DNA of 64,000 nt from Phymatolithon calcareum (taxonomy: Eukaryota; Rhodophyta; Florideophyceae; Hapalidiales): positions 496,001 through 560,000 of the forward strand of contig OZ345366.1 in the NCBI GenBank assembly GCA_977006965.1, read 5' to 3'. Position numbers and translations under genes: made by a program. Within the stretch, counting starts at the first letter, position 1; each line of letters begins with the position of its first letter. Positions 32,357 through 41,440 of this stretch are shown piece after piece. Below the pieces are notes generated by a model, which ran no database searches, was not told the DNA's origin, and worked only from the letters and a program-made list of their open reading frames with translations.

Positions 32357-33149
32357 TTCTTCTTCTTCTTCTTTAATGCAGGTTTCGGAGTTGTCCTATA
32401 GCAACTCCCCATCCTTACGGCTACAGTAGACTTTAACAGATACGAGTGATATTTGACGTCACAGCAGCTCTAAGCCGCACAAAGTGCAGAGCTTCGGGGA
32501 GCTTAACATCTAAATCTCTACGCAGCCAATCTTCAACCGCCGTCCTTCAAAGGGATGACCCGGGTTGGAAACCATTTATGATGCTCACGGTAGCTGGTCA
32601 TCTCGTCATCTCGTTACCTTCTTTCAACTCCTTCTGTCCTCTCTCCCAGCTTCCTTGAGCATTGCGACACATCACTCAGGGCGGAATCCGTGTACTACCA
32701 AACTACCAGAAGGTGATAGTCTTCTCCCATGGGGAGGCCGGAGCACAGCTCTTGCCGTTTCAAAAAACCCTGCCTTGGAGGGGAAAAATTCCTCACTCTG
32801 CTCTTGTCTCCTTTCTGTGACGCACAGGTGCACGCGTGGCCGGACCGGTTATGATAGCCGGCCTGTTTCAAATCCGCTTAAATTCGCAAGATTTCTTCGA
32901 AATCCGACGACGGCGGGGTTGAGTCTGGCATTTCGAGCGTGGAGAGTTCTCGATTCGCCGAGTCCCAGGCGGGCGCGTTCGCGATCGCGTCAGTCATTTC
33001 CGGCGGGATTACCGCCGAAAAAAGCGCTTTGTGCAGCTCGATCGCTGCGGCCACTTGCGCCGGCGCGGGCACGGGCGCCCGCGCCGGAAACTTGTCTTGT
33101 GTCGTTTGTGGTCCGTTCGGTCCGGTCAGCCTCTCTTCTCCCTTCCCCC
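32357..33149 (-). mobile_element. GAA-tailed retroposon Z1
   Basis: 793 bp on the minus strand; the TTC run at 32358-32372 is its GAA tail. Direct repeats GATCAACCAG (32347-32356) and GATCCAACCAG (33150-33160) flank it, and removing it restores the unit 1 order. It encodes the C-terminal end of an ORF (32878-33149, no ATG) that is conserved in Z2: shared blocks include AWDSANREL and DFEEILRI/DFQEILRI before the stop, then about 500 bp of 3' non-coding sequence. It is probably a 5'-truncated copy of a larger non-LTR element; the protein is not recognised. Confidence 0.72.
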
Positions 33150-33509
33150 GATCCAACCAGGCCTGTAGATCAGCGTTTCATTTGGACGGATGACGGATGA
33201 ATCCAGTACGCCAAATGCCACGCAACAAGTGTCCAATGGACTAGCGAGATCTCCAAGAGTATGATTCAATCCAGTTTGTCGGGGTAGACGATTTAAAATT
33301 TGGAATTTTCTTCGTCCGCTCGAGAATGAATCTAATGCTTTTGAGTCCGGTAGCCCTACAGCGATAAGCTAGGCTGAATCTGTATCCAGTCCGACAGGAT
33401 TCGTCGTTCTGAAACCTATATCAGCAAGCATCCAGTTATTTCGCGATAAAATCAGTGAAAATAATGAAGTCAATTTGATTATCCGCATCAAATCCAAGAG
33501 TCATAAATT

Positions 33510-33592
33510 CAATCCAGTGGATGTACACGTGTACATCCGCTGGATTTGGTTGGTGAATAATGAGTGTACACTCATTATTCATCAACCAAAAG
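33510..33592. repeat. Two adjacent hairpins in the hAT-type MITE
   Basis: 33510-33546 pairs ATCCAGTGGATGTACAC with its near-perfect complement (one mismatch). 33547-33592 pairs GGTTGGTGAATAATGAGTG with its complement (one mismatch). Both are centred on GTAC-type palindromes. Confidence 0.65.
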
Positions 33593-33969
33593 TAATTTCT
33601 CTTTGAAAGGCATGAATCCAAACTCTCCCACCGACCGTCGAACGGAACATGAACTTCAAGTGCTGCAAAGTAAGTAGACAACAGTCCATCTCATTCATGG
33701 AACCTGAAATGCAATGCGATTCTTGAGTCATCTTTGAGACGTCCCAGCTGCATTGCGATCTAATCCAGGAAAAGGATTTTGCATACTAACGCACCTGTCT
33801 GGCATTTGTTTATACTTTCACTCAAATATATACTCATTTGTCGATTGCCACCTTTCTGTAAGGCCCTTACACGATATCATATCCCGAATCAATCCGGTAT
33901 TTATCCAATCCGGTTCGATTTGATTCTGCATCCATCCGTAATGGATCCGGAAGAAGTTGACATGTGGGG

Positions 33970-34090
33970 GTTGTGCACCGGCTGCGAGGGATGACATGAG
34001 CCCGAGGGCATGATATTCAACCGAGGCGCAGCCGAGGTCCGAATATCATGGCCTGAGGGCGATTGTCATCCCGAGAGTACGGTGCACAAC
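33970..34090. repeat. Fold-back element related to the recombinase TIRs
   Basis: 121-bp imperfect hairpin (GTTGTGCACCG...CGGTGCACAAC, with inner arms GGATGACAT, GCCCGAGGGC and GATATTC). Its first 27 bases match the recombinase-element terminus (34228 onward) at about 21 of 27 positions, including ACCGGCTG and GACAT. It ends one base before the first TIR copy block at 34091. Probably a non-autonomous relative. Confidence 0.6.
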
Positions 34091-34094
34091 ACGC

Positions 34095-34143
34095 TTGTCA
34101 ACCGGCTGAAGGGGTAGACATCGGCTTCCTCTTGCAACTGATT
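34095..34143 (+). repeat. Solitary left-end TIR of the recombinase element
   Basis: Same TTGTCAACCGGCTG...CTTGCAACTGATT sequence as 34228-34278, with one base change (CTGAAGGGG), preceded by the same ACGC. It is followed by about 80 bp of unrelated DNA and then the full element. A leftover terminus of an earlier copy. Confidence 0.65.
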
Positions 34144-34473
34144 CATGTGCCTATCATTTAAGAGATTTCGATGGCGACGCAATCTACATATTTGGCACTT
34201 CAACTGGCAGAAACTGATTTGTTACGCTTGTCAACCGGCTGAGGGGGTAGACATCGGCTTCCTCTTGCAACTGATTGCCTCTGTGTCATAACTCCTCACG
34301 TAATGCCGTACACTTCTGAGGGGCCATAACTCTTCACATCAGTTGCAAGAGATAGCAGATGTCTGTCCCCTCAGCCGGTTGACAACTCCTCACATCCGCA
34401 CAGCGCTGCGGCATTACTCCCTCGGAGCCAAATTATGTAGTTGACAAACCAGAACAGTGTCTACCTTGACGCT

Positions 34474-36282
34474 ATGGAGAAAACAACCCACGATCCTTCA
34501 GCGACCGGAGCTCTCCTAGACCAGATTATTGACTCCGAATGGTCGGACATTGAAGCGGAGAATGGTTCCTTCCGCCCGTCAGCGTCCACCTTCGCGCCTC
34601 CTAAGCCACAAGAGCCTACGATCCCGCTGCTCCCGCGTACACGAACCCCTCAAAGCTCACTGGCGGCAGGGCCGGGGCACGCGGCACTCGTAGCTCCAAT
34701 CTCGCCGTCAAATCCAGGGAATGCTTCCGCCCCGCACCCAGCGCTGAGGGCAAATCCGGTCCCAGACTTTGCGCCACCTGCATTCGCACCGTCCGCAGAA
34801 GTCCCAGAGACACGTACGCTGAACATCACACTAGAACCGCCTATGCACCACACAAAAGAGACGGAGCGATTCTTGGGTGTTCGTGTTCCCGACAACACAG
34901 AAAAGGGCAGCGAGTACTCCATGCGCGCCCTCGCGCGCTTTTTGTGCCGGAACGGAGAAGAGTCTAGTTTGGAGCGCAAGTTTGAGATGGCGCGACTGAT
35001 TCTGTTCTTTGATGGGTTTAAAACATTCTTACCCCAGGGATGGACCAACTGGACGGAGGACCAGCTAAGAAGAGTGCGCTATCACCTGATCGAGTTTGTA
35101 GTGAATTATAGAAGCGATAAGACAGACAAGGAAGTGAAACCGTCGACGATGAAGGGGTACGTTCTCGGCATCCAACGATGTTTTGCGGACAAGTGGGGTT
35201 ACAATCTGAAGCTGCTAAGTGGTCCGATTTTCAATTGCCCGAGCCTGGGTCTTGTAGCTGTGATCGACAACAAGCTTTCCGATCAGCAAGCCCGAGGGGC
35301 CTTCACAGAGAGCCATAATATTTTGTCACACGAAGATCTTGTGCTACTTTACTCGTCGTCTGCTCTTTCCCGAGAAACCCCAATCGGCTTCCTCAACAGG
35401 CTCGTTTTCGACGTTGCGCTGGTCACCGCAATGCGCCCAACCTCCCTCGCCCTTCTCCTCACACGGCAGTTTACCAAGGAGAAGATCCGTGGTGAATGGG
35501 TTTATCGCATATCTGCAGTTATCGGAAGCAGAGCAGGGGCTTCTAAGGCTAATCGGGGCGGTATGCGCGCTGTGCGCGACAAACCCACGCAAATTTTAGT
35601 TTGGAACCGCACAGCGCTGGGTGGTATCTTAAACTTGTACCAAGACATCGATGATTACCTGAGTGTGCGTCGTGCGATCGATTGTGGCAGTGATCGGTTT
35701 TTTCTTGGTGTAAACTCGCGTGCTACAAAGTTTTCAAAATTCTTTAAGAAGCAGCATCTTGGGAAGAACTCATTTGGAAGGATTGTCGGCAATGTTTGCA
35801 ATGAAGTTGGGATCAAAGGATCCGGTGCGAAGGGGGGAATGGTCACACACGGAATCCGCGCAACTGTAACATCTCTACTCCTTGCATCGGGACACGCTGA
35901 CTCGTCAGTGAGCATGCGAACGGGGCACCGCGATCCTCGCAGCCTTCAGAACTATCAAAATTTAGATGGAGAAGAGGGACAGCAGCAGCAGCGAGACATA
36001 TTCCTGGAAGAACCACCTTGCCAGCTACCACGGAATCTGAAGAAGGCTAAACATGAGGCGATTGGTGCTGAGACGCACAAAGAGAGTCTCCGCTTGCGCA
36101 CTTCCCTGGCTCCTACTCCATCGATTCATGGTACTCCGGAAAACCTTGAGGCGGCGCGCCATATGTCTACAACTGGAAGCTCTTCTCTTTCTTTTCTCTC
36201 CACCTTGCGCGACGTTTCCGCAAGCACTATTAGTGTTGTCATTAATAACCATCCAATTAAGAACCCTGACACTTGCAAATGA
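34474..36282 (+). CDS. Tyrosine recombinase (transposon-encoded)
   Basis: 602 codons from the first ATG; a TTG 11 codons earlier is also in frame but follows a stop closely. Residues 1-125 are Pro/Ala/Ser-rich and probably disordered. About 150-245 forms a helical SAM-like core-binding domain. The catalytic domain at about 260-500 carries the signature residues: R321 (VTAMRPTSLALLL), H459-x-x-R462 (THGIRATVTSLLLASGH), H486 (TGHRDPRS) and nucleophile Y494 (LQNYQNL). The C-terminal 100 residues are Lys/Gln/Ser-rich. Such enzymes cut and rejoin DNA through a 3'-phosphotyrosine in the nucleus, without RNA or a DDE core. No RT, methyltransferase or zinc domain accompanies it, so it is not DIRS-like. 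Intact, presumably capable of mobilising both copies. Confidence 0.85.
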   Translation: MEKTTHDPSATGALLDQIIDSEWSDIEAENGSFRPSASTFAPPKPQEPTIPLLPRTRTPQSSLAAGPGHAALVAPISPSNPGNASAPHPALRANPVPDFAPPAFAPSAEVPETRTLNITLEPPMHHTKETERFLGVRVPDNTEKGSEYSMRALARFLCRNGEESSLERKFEMARLILFFDGFKTFLPQGWTNWTEDQLRRVRYHLIEFVVNYRSDKTDKEVKPSTMKGYVLGIQRCFADKWGYNLKLLSGPIFNCPSLGLVAVIDNKLSDQQARGAFTESHNILSHEDLVLLYSSSALSRETPIGFLNRLVFDVALVTAMRPTSLALLLTRQFTKEKIRGEWVYRISAVIGSRAGASKANRGGMRAVRDKPTQILVWNRTALGGILNLYQDIDDYLSVRRAIDCGSDRFFLGVNSRATKFSKFFKKQHLGKNSFGRIVGNVCNEVGIKGSGAKGGMVTHGIRATVTSLLLASGHADSSVSMRTGHRDPRSLQNYQNLDGEEGQQQQRDIFLEEPPCQLPRNLKKAKHEAIGAETHKESLRLRTSLAPTPSIHGTPENLEAARHMSTTGSSSLSFLSTLRDVSASTISVVINNHPIKNPDTCK

Positions 36283-36472
36283 CCTCCAGATGAATCGGTA
36301 ACTTCATGCTCATCGATCTAGTTTTAATAAAAATAGATTGCAATATTGTTTACAACTCCGGTTGCTGAACATGCTCTTGTGATTGATGATGCTCCGCCGA
36401 GGACAGCTGTGCCACATGACCACGAAGGGAATGATATTCAACTAAAGAAAAGTCGAGATTCGAAGCTAATTA

Positions 36473-36705
36473 TCTGAGAGTGATTGGTGCCTGGAGGGAA
36501 TAATTGGAAACCAACCTGTCTTTTCAATGAATATTGATTCCCAGCTCTTCCTGAGAGACCAGGTGTACCCTTAGAACATACTCAGATCTGAGAGTGATTG
36601 ATGCCTCGAGAGCATGATTGGAAACCAGCTTGTTTTTTCAATGAAGAAAATTGATTCCCAGCTCTTCCTGAGAGACCGTGGACACCCTTAGAACATACTC
36701 AAAAA
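36473..36705. repeat. Two ~115-bp direct repeats in recombinase element
   Basis: Each begins CTGAGAGTGATTG, contains GATTCCCAGCTCTTCCTGAG and ends CCCTTAGAACATACTCA. The pair is repeated in copy 2 at about 38116-38350. Subterminal direct repeats often bind the element's own recombinase; here that is inference. Confidence 0.65.
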
Positions 36706-36727
36706 ATAGTATTTTGTCTTGCCCTAT

Positions 36728-36907
36728 ATGTCATCCCTAGGGATGACATCAGACTCTATGTCTTCAGTGGAAATGACTTCGAAATTGCGAGGGAAACAAG
36801 TGGAAAATAAGGATTTCGTACGAGTGTCCTATCAAAACTGCTATGTCATCCCTAGGGATGACATAGAGCAATCAATATTCTATGTCATCCCTAGGGATGA
36901 CATAGAA
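36728..36907. repeat. Three perfect palindromes near the right TIR
   Basis: 36728-36749 (22 bp), 36841-36866 (26 bp) and 36878-36907 (30 bp), all built on TGTCATCCC/GGGATGACA. Copy 2 retains two (38376-38397 and 38489-38514). The half-site GGGATGACAT also appears in the arm of the fold-back element at 33970. Confidence 0.85.
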
Positions 36908-36959
36908 GCAATCAGTTGCAAGATGAAGCCGATGTCTACCCCCTCAGCCGGTTGACAAA

Positions 36960-38567
36960 GGCTTCCTCTTGCAACTGATTGCCTCTGTGTCATAACTCCT
37001 CACGTAATGCCGTACACTTCTGAGGGGCCATAACTCTTCACATCAGTTGCAAGAGATAGCAGATGTCTGTCCCCTCAGCCGGTTGACAACTCCTCACATC
37101 CGCACAGCGCTGCGGCATTACTCCCTCGGAGCCAAATTATGTAGTTGACAAACCAGAACAGTGTCTACCTTGACGCTATGGAGAAAACAACCCACGATCC
37201 TTCAGCGACCGGAGCTCTCCTAGACCAGATTATTGACTCCGAATGGTCGGACATTGAAGCGGAGAATGGTTCCTTCCGCCCGTCAGCGTCCACCTTCGCG
37301 CCTCCTAAGCCACAAGAGCCTACGATCCCGCTGCTCCCGCGTACACGAACCCCTCAAAGCTCACTGGCGGCAGGGCCGGGGCACGCGGCACTCGTAGCTC
37401 CAATCTCGCCGTCAAATCCAGGGAATGCTTCCGCCCCGCACCCAGCGCTGAGGGCAAATCCGGTCCCAGACTTTGCGCCACCTGCATTCGCACCGTCCGC
37501 AGAAGTCCCAGAGACACGTACGCTGGACATCACACTAGAACCGCCTATGCACCACACAAAAGAGACGGAGCGATTCTTGGGTGTTCGTGTTCCCGACAAC
37601 ACAGAAAAGGGCAGCGAGTACTCCATGCGCGCCCTCGCGCGCTTTTTGTGCCGGAACGGAGAAGAGTCTAGTTTGGAGCGCAAGTTTGAGATGGCGCGAC
37701 TGATTCTGTTCTTTGATGGGTTTAAAACATTCTTACCCCAGGGATGGACCAACTGGACGGAGGACCAGCTAAGAAGAGTGCGCTATCACCTGATCGAGTT
37801 TGTAGTGAATTATAGAAGCGATAAGACAGACAAGGAAGTGAAACCGTCGACGATGAAGGGGTACGTTCTCGGCATCCAACGATATTTTGATAACCATCCA
37901 ATTAAGAACCCTGACACTTGCAAATGACCTCCAGATGAATCGGTAACTTCATGCTCATCGATCTAGTTTTAATAAAAATAGATTGCAATATTGTTTACAA
38001 CTCCGGTTGCCGAACACGCTCTTGTGATTGATGATGCTCCGCCGAGGACAGCTGTGCCACATGACCACGAAGGGAATGATATTCAACTAAAGAAAAGTCG
38101 AGATTCGAAGCTAATTATCTGAGAGTGATTGGTGCCTGGAGGGAATAATTGGAAACCAACCTGTCTTTTCAATGAAGAATATTGATTCCCAGCTCTTCCT
38201 GAGAGACCAGGTGTACCCTTAGAACATACTCAGATCTGAGAGTGATTGATGCCTCGAGAGCATGATTGGAAACCAGCTTGTTTTTTCAATGAAGAAAATT
38301 GATTCCCAGCTCTTCCTGAGAGACCGTGGACACCCTTAGAACATACTCAAAAAATAGTATTTTGTCTTGCCCTATATGTCATCCCTAGGGATGACATCAG
38401 ACTCTATGTCTTCAGTGGAAATGACTTCGAAATTGCGAGGGAAACAAGTGGAAAATAAGGATTTCGTACGAGTGTCCTATCAAAACTGCTATGTCATCCC
38501 TAGGGATGACATAGAAGCAATCAGTTGCAAGATGAAGCCGATGTCTACCCCCTCAGCCGGTTGACAA
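36960..38567 (+). mobile_element. Tyrosine-recombinase transposon, internally deleted copy 2
   Basis: It follows copy 1 directly: the right TIR of copy 1 ends at 36958 and this copy begins inside its left terminus (GGCTTCCTCTTGCAACTG), so about 27 bp of its left TIR are missing. It has the same right TIR (ends 38567), the same subterminal repeats, and a deletion of about 1.06 kb within the ORF. It is almost identical to copy 1 elsewhere, so the tandem pair is recent. Confidence 0.78.
37178..37927 (+). pseudogene. Recombinase N-terminal fragment with in-frame internal deletion
   Basis: 249 codons from ATG. Identical to the copy 1 protein through the core-binding domain apart from one or two residues, then joined in frame to its last ten or so residues (HPIKNPDTCK) and the same stop. 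The catalytic domain (R, HxxR, H, Y) is entirely removed. Because the frame is kept, it could still make a DNA-binding fragment able to compete for the TIRs; otherwise it is simply a dead copy. Confidence 0.75.
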
Positions 38568-39364
38568 ACATCCATATCGACACTTGGAAGCCGGAAGTCG
38601 ACAAATTATCACTCGGTCCAGAAATCATTTAAGTTTTACTAGTTCGCTGATAGATTTTGACAACAAAAAAATTATCCAGGAATCCACCAAATTTCCATCA
38701 GAAAGTCAAACGTATATCCAAAAGTGCAACAATATCGCGACCGGAGCGACGGATGACTGGATTAGTCCGGCGGAATAAAACGCTGCTGTAGATCACAATG
38801 ACGAACCTTGTTGCCCTCGGAAGCGTACAGTAGTGACAGACATTGATGTGCCGGCAAAAATTATGAGTTAAGGCTGTATCAATAATAACTCTTGTTTACA
38901 GAATATTTCAATAGATCTATTGTTTTTCACCACAAAATCGAATACTGCAACGAGAGCGACCGCTACGTTGGCAACTCCCCTGGTCTGAGCGATTGCCTGC
39001 ATGGCCAGTCGAGTGTTTCATACTTTTCGTTTTCTCAGCGAACACCTACAGCTGCTTATCGACACATTAAAGAATTCCAGTACTTGTGCTTTTCGAATTC
39101 GCGAGCAACAATGTTCTCAGGAATAATATTCCTTATTCTATTCCCTGTTGCATTACACTTTAACAGAGGATCTTTTCTCTTCCGCAAAAGAGTACAGCAA
39201 CTATTTTTCTCAGAGGAAGAGTCTAACTCCCTGTGCCTACTTAAGTCGAATTTGCATCGAACTCTTCAAACTTGCGTCACACTCCTGGTCTGAAGCGAGT
39301 ACCGACTGCAGTCCATTTCTCGGGAACCTTCCTTGCTTCTGGGTACACCTAGTCAGCGCACAGC

Positions 39365-40315
39365 ATGGGGATCCGGACCGCCTTGCTATTCACTGGCGAG
39401 GTTTTCTTCTCAATCGTCAAGTCGTTGCTCTTGGGCCTCCTAACTGGGCGGAGAAAACTGGTACGTTATCTTGTTGGACCCGCCGCAGTGATTTGCTTCA
39501 TCATTGAGTCCTTATTAGGGCTCCTTTTGGCAATCTTGCTCGCTTATGCTTTGTGGAAATCCAAGACGATGCCTAGCGATAATATTGTTCTGAAAGTTGG
39601 CGTGTATCTCATCCTGGGTACAGAGCTTCTTACTATCATCACTGAGGCATGCCTGATGTTTGCGAAGATCAGGGATAGAAAGCACACGACAGCACAGAAT
39701 GCGCACGAAAGAGGGGAAGTGATGAAGTGTATATCATTCGCTGCAGGGACGGTCGCACTCGTATTAACCATTACCTTCATTGGCCTGTCCAAGAAGCTGG
39801 ATTTGCTCAACCATTCGCGCACAGCCATTTGCATCGCTGCCATTTGCTTCGTTGCCAATACCGCGCTTATGATTCTCAGTTATGCCAAGCCGGAGAAAGT
39901 TCACGTGCGGGCAATCGCAAACCTGACGTACATGTCTCTGGGTGTCGGCTTCACGCTGGTCGTTCAATTTCGCTCCTTGTACTCGGATCGAGGAAAATCG
40001 TTCTCACTCGATCTATGGGTTATCAGTGCCGTTTTTTGCAGTTTTTTATCTAGCGCTTGTACTTCCATAGGAGCTTTTGGTTTGGGGAATATTCAAGAAA
40101 ATGACGCTCTTGAGCAATGCCACGCGCAGTTGTTCGAGATAGCGGCTTTGGGGATGACAGGATCAGCAGTATCTATGGCTTTTGCAGTTACCAACGGTCT
40201 CAGTGCGAGAAACATTTTTCTGACGGTTTTCCCGCAAGTCGTTGCCATTTTGCTTCCGTTTATTTTCTCATACGTGAAGGGCGCCCTGAAAGGTTTTTCG
40301 GACCCAGCAGAATAG
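39365..40315 (+). CDS. Multi-pass membrane protein, copy B
   Basis: 316 codons from ATG, paralogue of 9787-10773 created by the tandem duplication. The same approximately eight hydrophobic helices occur in the same order, and the conserved stretches (ICFIIESLLGL, EVMKCISF, LVVQF, FEIAALGMTG, AVTNGLSARN) identify it as the same family. The C-terminus is shorter: about 54 bp present in copy A after the last helix are absent and the frame shifts, giving YVKGALKGFSDPAE. Right after the stop lies the insertion of P-family copy P2. Both copies are open and have diverged in the soluble loops, so both may be functional; function unknown. Confidence 0.78.
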   Translation: MGIRTALLFTGEVFFSIVKSLLLGLLTGRRKLVRYLVGPAAVICFIIESLLGLLLAILLAYALWKSKTMPSDNIVLKVGVYLILGTELLTIITEACLMFAKIRDRKHTTAQNAHERGEVMKCISFAAGTVALVLTITFIGLSKKLDLLNHSRTAICIAAICFVANTALMILSYAKPEKVHVRAIANLTYMSLGVGFTLVVQFRSLYSDRGKSFSLDLWVISAVFCSFLSSACTSIGAFGLGNIQENDALEQCHAQLFEIAALGMTGSAVSMAFAVTNGLSARNIFLTVFPQVVAILLPFIFSYVKGALKGFSDPAE

Positions 40316-40329
40316 GTTGATGACCTATA

Positions 40330-41064
40330 TATGTTGATTTATTTTTAAAAGCTCCCAAAGCCTCAAATTGAGTAACAGGGCAGCTTCTCGTTGTTTTCGA
40401 TACTCATCTCTCTACTCTCCTTCTAATATCTCCTTAATTCGAATTTCTCTCCCTGTGAGGGCCCGAGCAAGTCTTTTGCATTCATATTCCGTTTCTTGGT
40501 CCATCTTCATAGCCCGTAGCATACGTTACAACACGATAAGCTCCACCACAGCACCAGTCCCAAAGTATTTCGCCAGAATGGATTTTCTCCACAAAGGAAC
40601 TCTGTTGAAAATGACTCTCAGGCATCTCAACCGCACAGTTCTGTCCCTTATATATAGCACTCCTGGTAGGTCGTTCGGTACGCCGATCGGGATTTTAACT
40701 GTCCGACCCTCTTCTTCCAACGACCAGACTTTGACTGTTTCTTGTAGGCGTCGCTTTTTTGACACCATTCCTTCTTCCGCTTGTTTCAGAGCTTCTTTAA
40801 GGTGTTCCTCTTCCCCGAGATACCCAATGTCCTTTGATACGTCTTCCAGATCTTCTTCTTTTCCCTGGTATTCTTCTGAAAGCTCCAGGAACCTCCTCCG
40901 TCTTACCAAGCTTAAGGCGAACCTTTCAGCCTGGTGCATTCTCCTCATCTGTGGGCTGGCGAGACGGCAGAGCACTCGCATTCTCTCCCTTCGATACTCG
41001 GCATATTTTCCGAAGACGTATCTGTAGAAAAGACCTTCTGCTGCTTCAATTGCCGATAGTAGTC
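40330..41064 (-). mobile_element. Inserted segment carrying P-family copy P2
   Basis: Bounded by a 13-bp direct repeat TTGATGACCTATA (40317-40329 and 41065-41077). Unit 1 lacks the segment: 10766-10790 passes from the shared GGGCGCCCTGAAA straight to the shared TAGTTT..ACGTGATCAA flank. The 3' end on the minus strand (CTTTGGGAGCTTTT) matches copies P1 and P3, while the 5' end is cut about 20 codons later than in P1, consistent with a 5'-truncated retroposed copy. Confidence 0.65.
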
Positions 41065-41083
41065 TTGATGACCTATAGGTCAT
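40412..41083 (-). pseudogene. P-family ORF copy P2 with in-frame stop
   Basis: Family start block RLLSAIEAAEGLFYRYVFGK, Arg-rich helix, coiled-coil middle and C-terminal RTVRLRCLRVIFNRVPLWRK are all present. A TAA at 40526-40528 stands where copy P1 has CAA (Gln), after which the family reading frame continues to 40412 (ECKRLARALTGREIRIKEIL). The ATG at 41083 comes from the flanking palindrome ATGACCTATAGGTCAT, not from the family. Open for 185 codons before the stop, but probably not a functional full protein. Confidence 0.6.
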
Positions 41084-41261
41084 GCTAGTTTCAATACTGT
41101 ACGTGATCAAAACCCGCGAAGTGAAGTAGATGTCCCTTAGGACACGACGCCTCATAGCGGGGCCGCCCGCAGCGAACCCCACATAAAAACCACATAGAAG
41201 GTAGGATGGTCTACGAGATAAAATTTTCCCACCGCCTCTGACAGGCGGTATGTTTCAATGG

Positions 41262-41440
41262 ACTACACACTGGAAGGAAGCAACTGAGGAAGCCTTGCCC
41301 GCATAATCGTAAGACTTTTTTATAATTCAAGTTTATTTAAAAGCCCCACAGACTTCCGAAGATATGGGCAAGGCTTCCTCAGATGCTACCTTCCTTGTGC
41401 AGCTCACGAAACGCCCACCAGAATGGCGGACGGGAAAACC
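41262..41440. repeat. Inverted pair of W repeats
   Basis: A minus-strand partial copy (41262-41310) faces a plus-strand copy (41330-41440) across a short A/T spacer; the paired segment is AAGGCTTCCTCAGNTGC and neighbours. Confidence 0.6.

Larger units (their letters stand above)
34228..36958 (+). mobile_element. Tyrosine-recombinase transposon with terminal inverted repeats, copy 1
   Basis: 2731 bp. Left TIR 34228-34278 and right TIR 36908-36958 are 51 bp with one mismatch (TTGTCAACCGGCTGAGG...). A third, inverted, partial copy of the terminus at 34340-34385 makes the 5' end a 158-bp fold-back. Interior: recombinase ORF 34474-36282, two direct repeats of about 115 bp (about 36473-36588 and 36589-36705), and three palindromes (36728-36907). 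No target duplication could be defined. Cryptons and other YR transposons lack such TIRs; Tec elements of ciliates are the known exception. Classification open. Confidence 0.75.
33171..38785. mobile_element. hAT-type MITE, interrupted by recombinase elements
   Basis: CAGCG...CGCTG termini with related inverted repeats (CAGCGTTTCATTTGGACGG and CAGCGTTTTATTCCGCCGG) and an 8-bp target duplication CTGTAGAT (33163-33170 and 38786-38793). An 8-bp duplication plus CAG termini is diagnostic of hAT transposition. Its own sequence is about 33171-33969 and 38568-38785; many ATCCAG/ATCCGG-like motifs and two adjacent hairpins (33510-33546 and 33547-33592) fill it. It has no transposase. A second member of the family is at 44585-45245. 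Confidence 0.82.

Noticed and set aside
34441-34473. TTG as start of the recombinase
   Set aside because: A eukaryotic gene should start at ATG; the first in-frame ATG is at 34474. The same reasoning moved the starts of the copia polyprotein (to 19666), the pogo transposase (to 30178) and the WD40 gene (to 62984).
36728-38514. Possible CRISPR-like array of palindromes
   Set aside because: Only two or three repeats per element, irregular spacing, inside a eukaryotic transposon; no CRISPR features.
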